A stretch of 64,000 nt of DNA from Octadecabacter algicola (GTDB taxonomy: Bacteria > Pseudomonadota > Alphaproteobacteria > Rhodobacterales > Rhodobacteraceae), in assembly GCF_021532625.1 (NCBI RefSeq), contig NZ_JAKGAR010000001.1, positions 1,178,001 to 1,242,000 on the forward strand, given 5' to 3'. Numbering within the stretch: the first letter of the stretch is position 1; the number at the start of each line of letters is the position of its first letter. The position numbers and the translations under genes are program-made. Shown piece by piece: positions 9,080-16,294 of the stretch. The notes under the pieces were generated by a model, which did no database searches, was not told where the DNA came from, and saw only the letters and a program-made list of their open reading frames with translations.

Positions 9080-9237
9080 TCGCACCCTATGCCTTAGGTG
9101 GCACGATCCGTCTGCTGCTTTTGCCCTACAAGTTCTAAGATCGGCCCTAGGTCAATGACTTGGGCCATAGGTGCAGCAACGGTCAAACACGGTTCTAAGT
9201 GGACCTACGATGCGGTCACACTTTTTCGGGTCGTCCG

Positions 9238-10341
9238 TCACCCAACATGAAACAACGTTGCGAACAATCGCGGGTCAAGGCTTTCGGCATCAAACGTTTT
9301 GCCTTCGGTCAACACGGACACCGCGTCATGGCTGTGTAGGCTTTCTTGATGGCTGGCGATCACGCGATAATCGAGAACGCGCGCGTCCGCATGTAACCCC
9401 TCTGCAAACAAGCGTGCGGCATCTTCAACAAAGATCGGGTTGGCGGCGTTGAGTTCTGCAAAGGCCTGTTCGTCTTCGCGCTTCACCATCACTTGGGTTT
9501 CCGTCGGAACGGCCACACGGCATAGATCGATCAAGTCCTCGAACCACAGAATTTCACCGTCGGGAGCCATTTCCACTGAAATGCGCGCAACCGAGCGTTG
9601 CGAATGCGGCGTCGCGAGTTGGCCACGGAACTGGCGGGCATGTTCGGACAATTCCAGCGAACAAGGGCATGTGCTCGAATAGACGTAGTCAAGATGAACG
9701 ATCTTTTTGCGTTTGCCTGCGGTTTCGATCAGCTCAAGCGCGATGTCGTAGTATTGATATCCAGCCAGCCCAGAACGCAGTGAATTCACCTTCATCGGAA
9801 AGGACATGCGCATCATGATGCGGGCGTCAAAACTCTCGAGGTCAGTCTTATACGCGTCCAGCGCGGCGTCGATGACTTCAAAACTAAACGTTTCTTCCGC
9901 GTGTTTGTAGAATGTCCGCATAATGCGGGACATGTTGATGCCTTTCTTTTCCGCCTCAAGGCTAACCGTGCCCGTGACCGAGGTTTCTACAGCCAGATCG
10001 GCGCCATCGCGGGTGTGGAACCGGATCGGCAGGCGGAAGTTGGAAATGCCAACATGCTGGATCGCCCGTTTAGCGCCTTTGATCAGGCTGCTTGGGCCAT
10101 TTTGCAGATCAGGCATCGTTGCGCGATAGATTTCATCGGCTTCGAATTCTTCAGGATAGGCCCGTGCAAGGGCTGGGTAATTGCTCACCTCGCGCCCGGG
10201 AACAAGCCGTGACACCAAAGGATCAAGGGCTGCGATTTCCTCATCGGTGACGGTTGACGCCCAATGGCGAAGCCGCTCGAGCGCCTCTGCGGCGTCGTCG
10301 TGAGTCAATTCGGTGTCAAAAGACTTGGTGTGTTCCGTCAT
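9238..10341 (-). CDS. folE2: GTP cyclohydrolase I type 2 (FolE2)
   Basis: This enzyme of about 367 residues converts GTP to 7,8-dihydroneopterin triphosphate, the first step of tetrahydrofolate synthesis, as the FolE2 (IB) type that can use metals other than zinc. Recognisable segments are IQHVGISNFRLP, ETSVTGTVSL, the conserved DYVYSSTCPCSLELSEHAR with the metal-binding cysteine, ATPHSQRS and the closing VIASHQESLHSHDAV. I choose ATG 10341 (MTEHTKSFD) because AAGGGA lies about six bases upstream; the frame extends to 10404 but the extra part is not family-like. It is monocistronic, separated from metZ by about 130 bases. Presence of FolE2 often indicates adaptation to low zinc, but no Zur site could be identified by eye. 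Confidence 0.93.
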   Translation of the reverse strand: MTEHTKSFDTELTHDDAAEALERLRHWASTVTDEEIAALDPLVSRLVPGREVSNYPALARAYPEEFEADEIYRATMPDLQNGPSSLIKGAKRAIQHVGISNFRLPIRFHTRDGADLAVETSVTGTVSLEAEKKGINMSRIMRTFYKHAEETFSFEVIDAALDAYKTDLESFDARIMMRMSFPMKVNSLRSGLAGYQYYDIALELIETAGKRKKIVHLDYVYSSTCPCSLELSEHARQFRGQLATPHSQRSVARISVEMAPDGEILWFEDLIDLCRVAVPTETQVMVKREDEQAFAELNAANPIFVEDAARLFAEGLHADARVLDYRVIASHQESLHSHDAVSVLTEGKTFDAESLDPRLFATLFHVG

Positions 10342-10474
10342 GTCGGTCCCTTCAGGCGTCGCCCTTAGAACTTCTAAGATGGGTCGTTTTGAGGAATTGT
10401 CCACTATACGGCTCCTGAAACTGGTCGCGCAGCGAAGGATGACTGTAAATCGATGGAAACGCCAGACGACTGTG

Positions 10475-11668
10475 TCAGATCGCGTCTAGCGCTACCATCA
10501 GATCGTCGATCAGATCATCTGCGTCTTCTAAGCCCGCAGACAAACGCACCAATCCGCCCGTAATTCCCAACATGTCCTTCTGGTCTTGTGGCAACCGTTG
10601 GTGGGTCGTCGTGGCCGGATGGGTCACGATAGACTTTGCATCCGCAAAGTTGTTGGAGATCGTGAACAATTCCAGTGCGTTGAGGAATTTGAAACACGCC
10701 TCTTTACCGCCCTTCACCTCAAGCGCCATAACGGTGCCGCCTGTTTCAGCTTGCGCGCGCGCAAGTTCATGTTGCGGGTGCGCTGCGTGGGTCGGGTAGC
10801 GGACCGAGTTAAGTTTGGGGTGGCCGTCCAGCGCCTCGGCAATCGCGAGTGTCGTCGCAGATTGCTGATTGACCCGCAGATCAATGGTTTCAAGCCCTTT
10901 GAGGTGGGTCCACGCGGTGAACGGGTTCATCGCTCCGCCCGTGTGTTTCATGTAGGCTTCGATGGGACCGCGGATCAGATCCTTGTTGCCCGCAATCAAA
11001 CCGCCCAACAAACGCCCCTGCCCGTCAGTGTGTTTTGTTGTCGAAACGACAGCCAAGTCAGCACCGCATTTGGCGGCATAAGAATAGATCGGCGTGGCCA
11101 TGGCATCATCAACAACGACCAAGGCACCAACGGCGTGGGCAGCCTTACAAACATGGGTAAGGTCGACGACTTCGAGCGTCGGGTTTGAGATGCTTTCAAG
11201 GAATACCAATGTCGTGTCCGGCCGGATCGCAGCGTCCCAAGCAGCGTTATCGGTGCCATCGACCAAAGTGATTTCAACGCCAAACCGCGCAAGGATATCT
11301 TCTAGCACATAAAGGCACGACCCAAACAAGGCGCGCGACGAAACAACGTGATCGCCAGCCTTCAGCAATGCCGTTAACGCACCGGATACGGCGGCCATGC
11401 CAGATGTGCAGGCAAATGCATCTTCATACCCAAGAAGATCCGCCATGCGGTCTTCGAACATACGAACGGTCGGGTTGCCGTAACGGGCGTAGATGAATTC
11501 ATCCTCGCCTAAAGCCTCAAAGCGCGCTTCGGCGGCTTCGGCGGACGGATAAACAAACCCCTGCGTCAGGAAAATCGCTTCACTGACTTCGCCGTAGCTG
11601 CTGCGGCGCGTGCCTGCGTGCACGGCCCGTGTGCGTTTCTTCCAAGTATTCTTTTTCTCTGTGCCCAT
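10475..11668 (-). CDS. metZ: O-succinylhomoserine sulfhydrylase
   Basis: This 397-residue protein belongs to the Cys/Met metabolism PLP-dependent family. It makes homocysteine directly from an O-acyl-homoserine and sulfide. Visible motifs are FIYARYGNPTVRMFE, ACTSGMAAVS, ESISNPTLEVVD, VVDDAMATP and STTKHTDGQGR, where the lysine forms the Schiff base with PLP, plus the C-terminal LVRLSAGLEDADDLI. I start it at ATG 11668 (MGTEKKNTW), preceded by GGAGGG; the upstream frame reaches 11851 but runs through a riboswitch. The call MetZ rather than MetY or MetB rests on overall resemblance and on control by SAM, as for alphaproteobacterial methionine genes. Confidence 0.92.
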   Translation of the reverse strand: MGTEKKNTWKKRTRAVHAGTRRSSYGEVSEAIFLTQGFVYPSAEAAEARFEALGEDEFIYARYGNPTVRMFEDRMADLLGYEDAFACTSGMAAVSGALTALLKAGDHVVSSRALFGSCLYVLEDILARFGVEITLVDGTDNAAWDAAIRPDTTLVFLESISNPTLEVVDLTHVCKAAHAVGALVVVDDAMATPIYSYAAKCGADLAVVSTTKHTDGQGRLLGGLIAGNKDLIRGPIEAYMKHTGGAMNPFTAWTHLKGLETIDLRVNQQSATTLAIAEALDGHPKLNSVRYPTHAAHPQHELARAQAETGGTVMALEVKGGKEACFKFLNALELFTISNNFADAKSIVTHPATTTHQRLPQDQKDMLGITGGLVRLSAGLEDADDLIDDLMVALDAI

Positions 11669-11692
11669 TTGAATTGCCCTCCTACGGCAAAC

Positions 11693-11723
11693 AAAAACCC
11701 TGACACCGGTAAAGGTATCAGGG
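11693..11723 (-). terminator. Intrinsic terminator in the metZ leader (riboswitch expression platform)
   Basis: On the minus strand CCCTGATACC (11723-11714) and GGTGTCAGGG (11707-11698) form a ten-pair stem with one G-U pair and a six-base loop, directly followed by TTTTT at 11697-11693. It sits between the SAM-II aptamer and the metZ ribosome site, so it is well placed to stop transcription when SAM is bound. No antiterminator pairing was established by eye. Confidence 0.8.
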
Positions 11724-11733
11724 CTGCGCCTGT

Positions 11734-11785
11734 CCTCTTTAGCGGCATATTTAAAGTGGCCCGCAATCCGGTAACAAATCGCCAC
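11734..11785 (-). ncRNA. SAM-II riboswitch upstream of metZ
   Basis: The minus strand from 11785 to 11734 begins GTGGCGATTTG, continues TTACCGGATTGCGGGCCAC and ends TAAATATGCCGCTAAAGAGG. It can form the P1 helix GTGGC/GCCAC around a loop containing GATTTG and ACCGGATTGC, and it ends with the conserved GCTAAA-AGG segment that makes the pseudoknot. This is the pattern of the SAM-II (metA) aptamer known from alphaproteobacteria and marine metagenomes. A strong terminator follows ten bases downstream, and then the metZ start. It should lower metZ expression when S-adenosylmethionine is plentiful. Recognition is by comparison with the remembered consensus, not a covariance search. Confidence 0.88.
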
Positions 11786-11876
11786 TGACGGGGGGATACG
11801 CCTGCGACAACCAGTCGTCAACTGCCTTGCGCCCAATCGTGGAACAGGCATTGTGCCAAGAAAAGGAGCCTATGCG

Positions 11877-12575
11877 ATGATTGATCTATATTTTTGGCCA
11901 ACCCCCAACGGATGGAAAACCACCATCGCCCTCGAAGAGATGGGCCTGCCTTACCGCGTCAACCTGATCGACATCGGTGCAGGTGATCAATTCAAGCCTG
12001 ATTTCTTGGAGATCGCGCCAAATAATCGGATGCCCGCAATCACCGATCCGGATGGACCGGATGGTGAACCGATCTCGATCTTTGAGAGCGGCGCCATCTT
12101 GCAGTACCTTGCCCGCAAGACCGGTCAATTCGGCGGCCCAACTGAACGCGACCGTATCGCGGTGGATCAGTGGTTGATGTGGCAGATGGGTGGGCTTGGC
12201 CCCATGGCAGGTCAAGCGCATCACTTCTTGAAATACGCGCCGAACATGACACCGCCCAATGATATTCCTTACGCCAAAGACAGGTATCGCAATGAAACGG
12301 CGCGGCTCTACGGGGTTCTGGATCGCCAGTTGGCGAAACACGAATATGTGGCCGGCGATTTCTATTCCATCGCGGATATGTCGATTTGGGGGTGGGCATC
12401 TCTTTGGGAAGGCCAGCAGCAAACGCTTGACGACAAACCCCATATGAAACGGTGGTTGGAAACTGTATCCGCGCGTCCTGCTGTGATTGCAGGCCGCGCC
12501 GTTGCCGCTGAAAAACGCGGTGATTACAAACCAGATAAAGCGGCCCAAGATACGCTTTTCAAACCACGCAGCTAA
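11877..12575 (+). CDS. Glutathione S-transferase family protein (YfcG/YghU-like)
   Basis: This is a 232-residue two-domain GST. The N-terminal thioredoxin-fold half carries TPNGWKTTIALEEMGLPY and NNRMPAITDPDGP...ISIFESGAILQYLA, the glutathione-binding layout of the Nu-class YfcG/YghU group, in which Thr and Asn of TPNG contact glutathione or glutathione disulfide. The helical C-terminal half contains YSIADMSIWGW, the usual N-capping motif of GSTs. Such enzymes act as disulfide-bond reductases on glutathionylated substrates; the substrate here is unknown. The start is ATG 11877, with AAAGGAG eight bases upstream. The gene is divergent from metZ, sharing the short region before the riboswitch. 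Confidence 0.88.
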   Translation: MIDLYFWPTPNGWKTTIALEEMGLPYRVNLIDIGAGDQFKPDFLEIAPNNRMPAITDPDGPDGEPISIFESGAILQYLARKTGQFGGPTERDRIAVDQWLMWQMGGLGPMAGQAHHFLKYAPNMTPPNDIPYAKDRYRNETARLYGVLDRQLAKHEYVAGDFYSIADMSIWGWASLWEGQQQTLDDKPHMKRWLETVSARPAVIAGRAVAAEKRGDYKPDKAAQDTLFKPRS

Positions 12576-12628
12576 CTAAATATTAACGAATAAGCACGAC
12601 CATGGAACGGTGAGTTCAGGAGTGGCCG

Positions 12629-12910
12629 ATGTCAGAACGTGATAAAAGATACCCAACCAAGTATCCTGTCGTGCTTCGCAAAGGGCCCGAAATGTTTGCA
12701 GCCACCTTGTGCAATATCAGCCAAGGGGGTGGCTGTGTCCTTGGCGCGCCAGCTGTAAAAAAGGGTGATACATTTGTTCTTGATTACGGATCAGGTCAGA
12801 CCCGTGCGACAGCTATGTGGACCATGGCACGCATGACAGGTCTAAAATTTGAAAACCGCTTGTCTCGTGAAGGCCTCAACTCGATCCGTGTTCTGACGGC
12901 CCCCGCTTAG
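12629..12910 (+). CDS. Small PilZ-domain protein
   Basis: The 93-residue protein consists of one PilZ-like beta-barrel. The N-terminal c-di-GMP motif, normally RxxxR, reads RYPTK here, and the second motif, normally DxSxxG, reads NISQGGG; the last part, GLKFENRLS, is typical of PilZ. PilZ proteins bind cyclic di-GMP and relay it to motility or surface polysaccharide machinery. With Lys for the second Arg and Asn for Asp, binding may be weak or absent. The gene is monocistronic and overlaps the end of the convergent yciB gene by four bases. No partner can be named from context. Confidence 0.75.
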   Translation: MSERDKRYPTKYPVVLRKGPEMFAATLCNISQGGGCVLGAPAVKKGDTFVLDYGSGQTRATAMWTMARMTGLKFENRLSREGLNSIRVLTAPA

Positions 12911-13515
12911 GTTTCTTCAGCCTCGGGTTCGATCACGTATTGCTGTAGAGTCACAATCTGCGCCCAAAGATACAAGAACAATGCCAGCGGAAAGCCGAAG
13001 GTTTCGATCTTAACCCATGCATCAGTCGACATGGTTCGCCAGATAATTTCGTTGGCAATTGCCAATACGGCAAAACCTATCGCCAGACGCTTGGTCAGCT
13101 TCATCCACCCTTCGTCTTCCATCGGCAGTACTTCACCCATCACGTATTTCAACAGGCTTTTGCCGCGCAACAGACCTGCGCCAAGGATCACAGCGAACAA
13201 TCCATTTACGATGCTGGTTTTCATTTTGAAGAAACGCTCGTCGTTGAACCACGCCGTGAGCGCACCAAAAAAGATAACCATAAAGGCGGTAAACACCTGA
13301 ATTCTGCTCAGTTTTCCTGTGAGGAACCATAGAATTCCCATCGCGGCCAAAAGAATTGGCACAAAGATGATCGTCGCGACAATGAAACCAGAATACTCGG
13401 TTCCGGCGAATGTATAGACCTCATCCTTGATCCGCAGATACAACAGGAAGAACACAATCGTTGGCCCAAGTTCGAGGACTTGTTTCAACACGGGGTTTAT
13501 CTTTTTCTCACTCAT
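12907..13515 (-). CDS. yciB: Inner membrane-spanning protein YciB / septation protein A
   Basis: This integral membrane protein of about 202 residues has five or so hydrophobic helices. The N-terminal ELGPTIVFFLLYLR, then FFGALTAWFNDERFFKMK and IWRTMSTDAWVKIETFGFP are characteristic of the YciB (IspZ) family. YciB-type proteins are linked to cell envelope maintenance and cell division in enterobacteria. I choose ATG 13515 (MSEKKINPV) over 13524. It is the last gene of the leftward series ftsY, two secreted paralogs, EamA transporter, yciB. Its end overlaps the PilZ gene tail to tail. Confidence 0.92.
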   Translation of the reverse strand: MSEKKINPVLKQVLELGPTIVFFLLYLRIKDEVYTFAGTEYSGFIVATIIFVPILLAAMGILWFLTGKLSRIQVFTAFMVIFFGALTAWFNDERFFKMKTSIVNGLFAVILGAGLLRGKSLLKYVMGEVLPMEDEGWMKLTKRLAIGFAVLAIANEIIWRTMSTDAWVKIETFGFPLALFLYLWAQIVTLQQYVIEPEAEET

Positions 13516-13524
13516 GTGCCCCAC

Positions 13525-14427
13525 TTAACCCCCAACTTGGACCATTACAGCCCCCAAAGCGATTAAACCCATCAAGATTAAGCGACGTGGCCCAACAGTT
13601 TCGCCCAAAACGAACCAACCAATCAGGGCAGCAAAGACCGTTGATGTTTCCCTTAGCACCGCTGCTTCGCCAACGCCGCCAAGACGGGTCGCAAGCATCA
13701 CCCCGCCAAAACTGACCCAAGCGATCATGGCGCCGGCCATTCCGCGACGGATCAAAGAACCTATACCACCTGGCGCGCCCGTGCGGCGATATCGAAAGGC
13801 CGCCAGAATAGGAAAATCCAGTGCGGTCAGAAAGAAAAACCAAGCCAAAAATGTAAAGGGATCCGGGCTTTGACGGATACCGTAGGCATCCCAAACCGTA
13901 TAGATCGCAACCAGGATTCCGCCAGCAAAGGCCCAAAGCAACCCGATTTTCAGCCCACGCAGATCAACCTGTTCAGCAGACATATTACGCAGTGCTAGCA
14001 TCATCATTGCGGCAGACAATAGCACGACACCGGCCCATTGCAGCGGTGCGAAATGCTCATGAAACAATAAGCTCGCGCCGATCACCGTCACCAGTGGCCC
14101 CGTGCCACGGATAACCGGATAGACGACCGTATAGGCCGCCCGTTCATATGCCAGCGCGACCGTCATTTTGTAAGCAAAGTGAACTACCATCGCACCAAGC
14201 AACATCACGAAGGTTGGGCCATTCGGCCAAGGGACCATGAACAAAGCAACAGGCGCGGAAATGACAATCAAAGACGCATCAATTGACCCACGCATAAGCC
14301 ACGGATCATGGCGTCCTTTTTGCAGCGCCCCGAACACAGCGTGAGCCAGAGCCGACATCAACGCCAAAGCCGTTGCCCATGCCGCCCCTGCAGGCGTACC
14401 GGAAAGATTGATAATCCAATCTGACAT
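13525..14427 (-). CDS. EamA/DMT family transporter
   Basis: The protein has 300 residues and about ten transmembrane helices arranged as two EamA repeats (first half to about residue 130, second from about 145). Segments such as RAAYTVVYPVIRGTGPLVTVIGASLLFHEH and VLRETSTVFAALIGWFVLGE are typical of drug/metabolite transporters. The cargo cannot be told from sequence. It lies nine bases before yciB and six after a secreted protein gene in the ftsY series, an arrangement I recall from other Rhodobacterales. Confidence 0.88.
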   Translation of the reverse strand: MSDWIINLSGTPAGAAWATALALMSALAHAVFGALQKGRHDPWLMRGSIDASLIVISAPVALFMVPWPNGPTFVMLLGAMVVHFAYKMTVALAYERAAYTVVYPVIRGTGPLVTVIGASLLFHEHFAPLQWAGVVLLSAAMMMLALRNMSAEQVDLRGLKIGLLWAFAGGILVAIYTVWDAYGIRQSPDPFTFLAWFFFLTALDFPILAAFRYRRTGAPGGIGSLIRRGMAGAMIAWVSFGGVMLATRLGGVGEAAVLRETSTVFAALIGWFVLGETVGPRRLILMGLIALGAVMVQVGG

Positions 14428-14432
14428 CGCGC

Positions 14433-15362
14433 TTAATCGGCGTTTTGAGCGTCAGGGCTCCAATTGGCAGACACTGTCAGTCCGTGAAACAGGATTTCCA
14501 TCGGGTTTTGCGTCGCGCTGCCGCTTTCGTCCATTATGTCAGTTGCCATCGTTGCCATCGACATCACGACTTGCATCAAGCCCAAACCAGCCTCTGAGTC
14601 CACAGACACTTCAAGGGTGCCAATTGGTTTGGGCAGATCGCTTGCGAAGGCCGTCAATTCCGCACGCGATGCATCATCAACGACGCCGTCTGGCAAGGAT
14701 GACAGCGTATCAAAGGCCGCATCGAATTGAGCTTGAGGATCTCCGCGCATTTCAACCGAGACACCAAACCCAAATGGGTTTTCATGGGTCCCATCCAACG
14801 TCAGGGTCATCAATCCAGCCTTGAACGCGGCTGATCCCATGGAAACTTGCATCATTGACGACGACGACAAGAAGACCCGTTCAAACACGCCTGAAACGGC
14901 CAAACTATCGCCTGCACCGTTTTCCATAACGGCGCGTTCAACGACTATCATCCCAGCCTCGGGGATTTGGCGCAATGTCGCTTCTATATCGACAGGTGGG
15001 CGGGTTGTTTCACCGCCGCCTTGCATCTCATCAGGACGCACATCAAATACACGCACTTCAACACCAAGCGGAGGTATCCCCCCGTTTGTCCAACGAATGC
15101 TTTCGTCCAAACGCCATTCGATTGAGCTGAAGTTCAGGTGGTCGGTCGCGTTTGTGACTGTAAACTCGCACCATCCTTGCGGCGTGGTTCGAATGGTCCG
15201 GATTGCATCTTGTATGGCCGCGTTTTTTGTCTCGCTCTGGTACGAGACAAGATCAAAAACCCTTTGCACGCCATCCTGACAATCACTGCGTGACATCCTG
15301 TCAAACGCCGCTGCAGGCAAAGCGGTAAAAGCAATAAGCGCAGCTGGTACAAGGTGTCTCAT
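14433..15362 (-). CDS. Secreted protein of unknown function, paralog B
   Basis: This 309-residue protein starts at ATG 15362 (MRHLVPAALIAFTALPAAAF), a clear signal peptide. I do not recognise the domain. It is homologous to the product of the next upstream gene. Shared landmarks are RMS near the mature N-terminus with a nearby Cys, a GWC motif, a W preceding GG-I-PP then VE, LP-P-GTL near residue 235 and a closing NWSP/TWTP. Cysteines near the N-terminus (SDC and GWC) may form a disulfide. It is two bases from its paralog and very probably coexpressed with ftsY. A periplasmic or outer-membrane role is inferred only from the signal peptide. Confidence 0.7.
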   Translation of the reverse strand: MRHLVPAALIAFTALPAAAFDRMSRSDCQDGVQRVFDLVSYQSETKNAAIQDAIRTIRTTPQGWCEFTVTNATDHLNFSSIEWRLDESIRWTNGGIPPLGVEVRVFDVRPDEMQGGGETTRPPVDIEATLRQIPEAGMIVVERAVMENGAGDSLAVSGVFERVFLSSSSMMQVSMGSAAFKAGLMTLTLDGTHENPFGFGVSVEMRGDPQAQFDAAFDTLSSLPDGVVDDASRAELTAFASDLPKPIGTLEVSVDSEAGLGLMQVVMSMATMATDIMDESGSATQNPMEILFHGLTVSANWSPDAQNAD

Positions 15363-15364
15363 GA

Positions 15365-16294
15365 CTAATCTCCCGTTGGGGTCCAAGTAACAAACAGGTC
15401 CACGCCTTCTAGGCCGAGGTCGATAATCTGCTGCTGTGTAGGCTCCCCGCCCAGCAAAGCAAGCGGCGCCATGCGCGCTGCCCCGATCGGTGGGTCCGCA
15501 TCCAATTGGAACCGCAAGGTTCCGCGCGGTTGAGGCAATGCGTGAATGAATTCCACAAGGGCCTGTTCACTGGCATCCGGCAAGACCGTATCAGGGATTT
15601 CAGCAAGGAACTCACCTGCTTGGGTTTTGAGAGAAGCGACCTGCCTTTCTGGTGACGGGCCGTCACTGTCCAACAAAGCCGCACCAAGCGCCATGGCGGC
15701 AAATGTTTCGAACCAGCCGTCGAAATCGCTGGTTATCAAAAGGTCACTTAGGCCCATCGAACCAACACTCGCCTGAATTGTTTGGGAATCAGTCAGATCG
15801 ATATTGTCGATCCGTGCCGAAGCTTCGATCCGGTTTCCTTCATAGATGTCGACATACAGGTCCTCGATCATGAGAGTGTTTTGCACGCCGTCCCAACGCA
15901 CCAAAAATCCGAACCCGGATTCAGCGACACTCGTTTGCAGCCCGATAAGATAATCCATAACCGCGTCGCCGGTCTGCGGGACGACAGCGAACCCTTCGCC
16001 AACCATTTCGATCGACCGCGGAGGCAGCCCATCATCGAGCAACCGCTCGATACCGCCAGCGCGCCACCGCAACGTGTCGATACGAACGCTTTGCCTTGGG
16101 TCTGTCTTTAAAATCAGATCTTGGACCGCGCACCATCCTTCGTCGTCTGCTTCAGCATGAACGCCGCTGACAGGAAGGCCGAGCAATGTTTCAACGGCTT
16201 CGACCGACAGAAGGCATTCTTCTGAAGACATGCGTTCTTGGGCATAGGTCGGCGTGCTGAACGCAAGAAGTCCGACTAAAAAGAGCTGTTTCAT
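15365..16294 (-). CDS. Secreted protein of unknown function, paralog A
   Basis: This is a 309-residue protein with a signal peptide (MKQLFLVGLLAFSTPTYAQ). No family is recognised. The mature part begins ERMSSEECLL, carries DDEGWCAVQD about 50 residues in, and has the GLPPRSIEM, LPQPRGTLRF and DLFVTWTPTGD segments mirrored in paralog B, so the pair arose by tandem duplication; the two have diverged widely. Its ATG overlaps the ftsY stop as ATGA, implying translational coupling to the SRP receptor. Nothing in the sequence suggests an enzyme active site. Confidence 0.7.
   Translation of the reverse strand: MKQLFLVGLLAFSTPTYAQERMSSEECLLSVEAVETLLGLPVSGVHAEADDEGWCAVQDLILKTDPRQSVRIDTLRWRAGGIERLLDDGLPPRSIEMVGEGFAVVPQTGDAVMDYLIGLQTSVAESGFGFLVRWDGVQNTLMIEDLYVDIYEGNRIEASARIDNIDLTDSQTIQASVGSMGLSDLLITSDFDGWFETFAAMALGAALLDSDGPSPERQVASLKTQAGEFLAEIPDTVLPDASEQALVEFIHALPQPRGTLRFQLDADPPIGAARMAPLALLGGEPTQQQIIDLGLEGVDLFVTWTPTGD

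Noticed and set aside
9080-9110. Imperfect hairpin after the VPLPA-tailed gene
   Set aside because: The stem is interrupted by a three-base bulge and lacks a clean T-run next to the stem.
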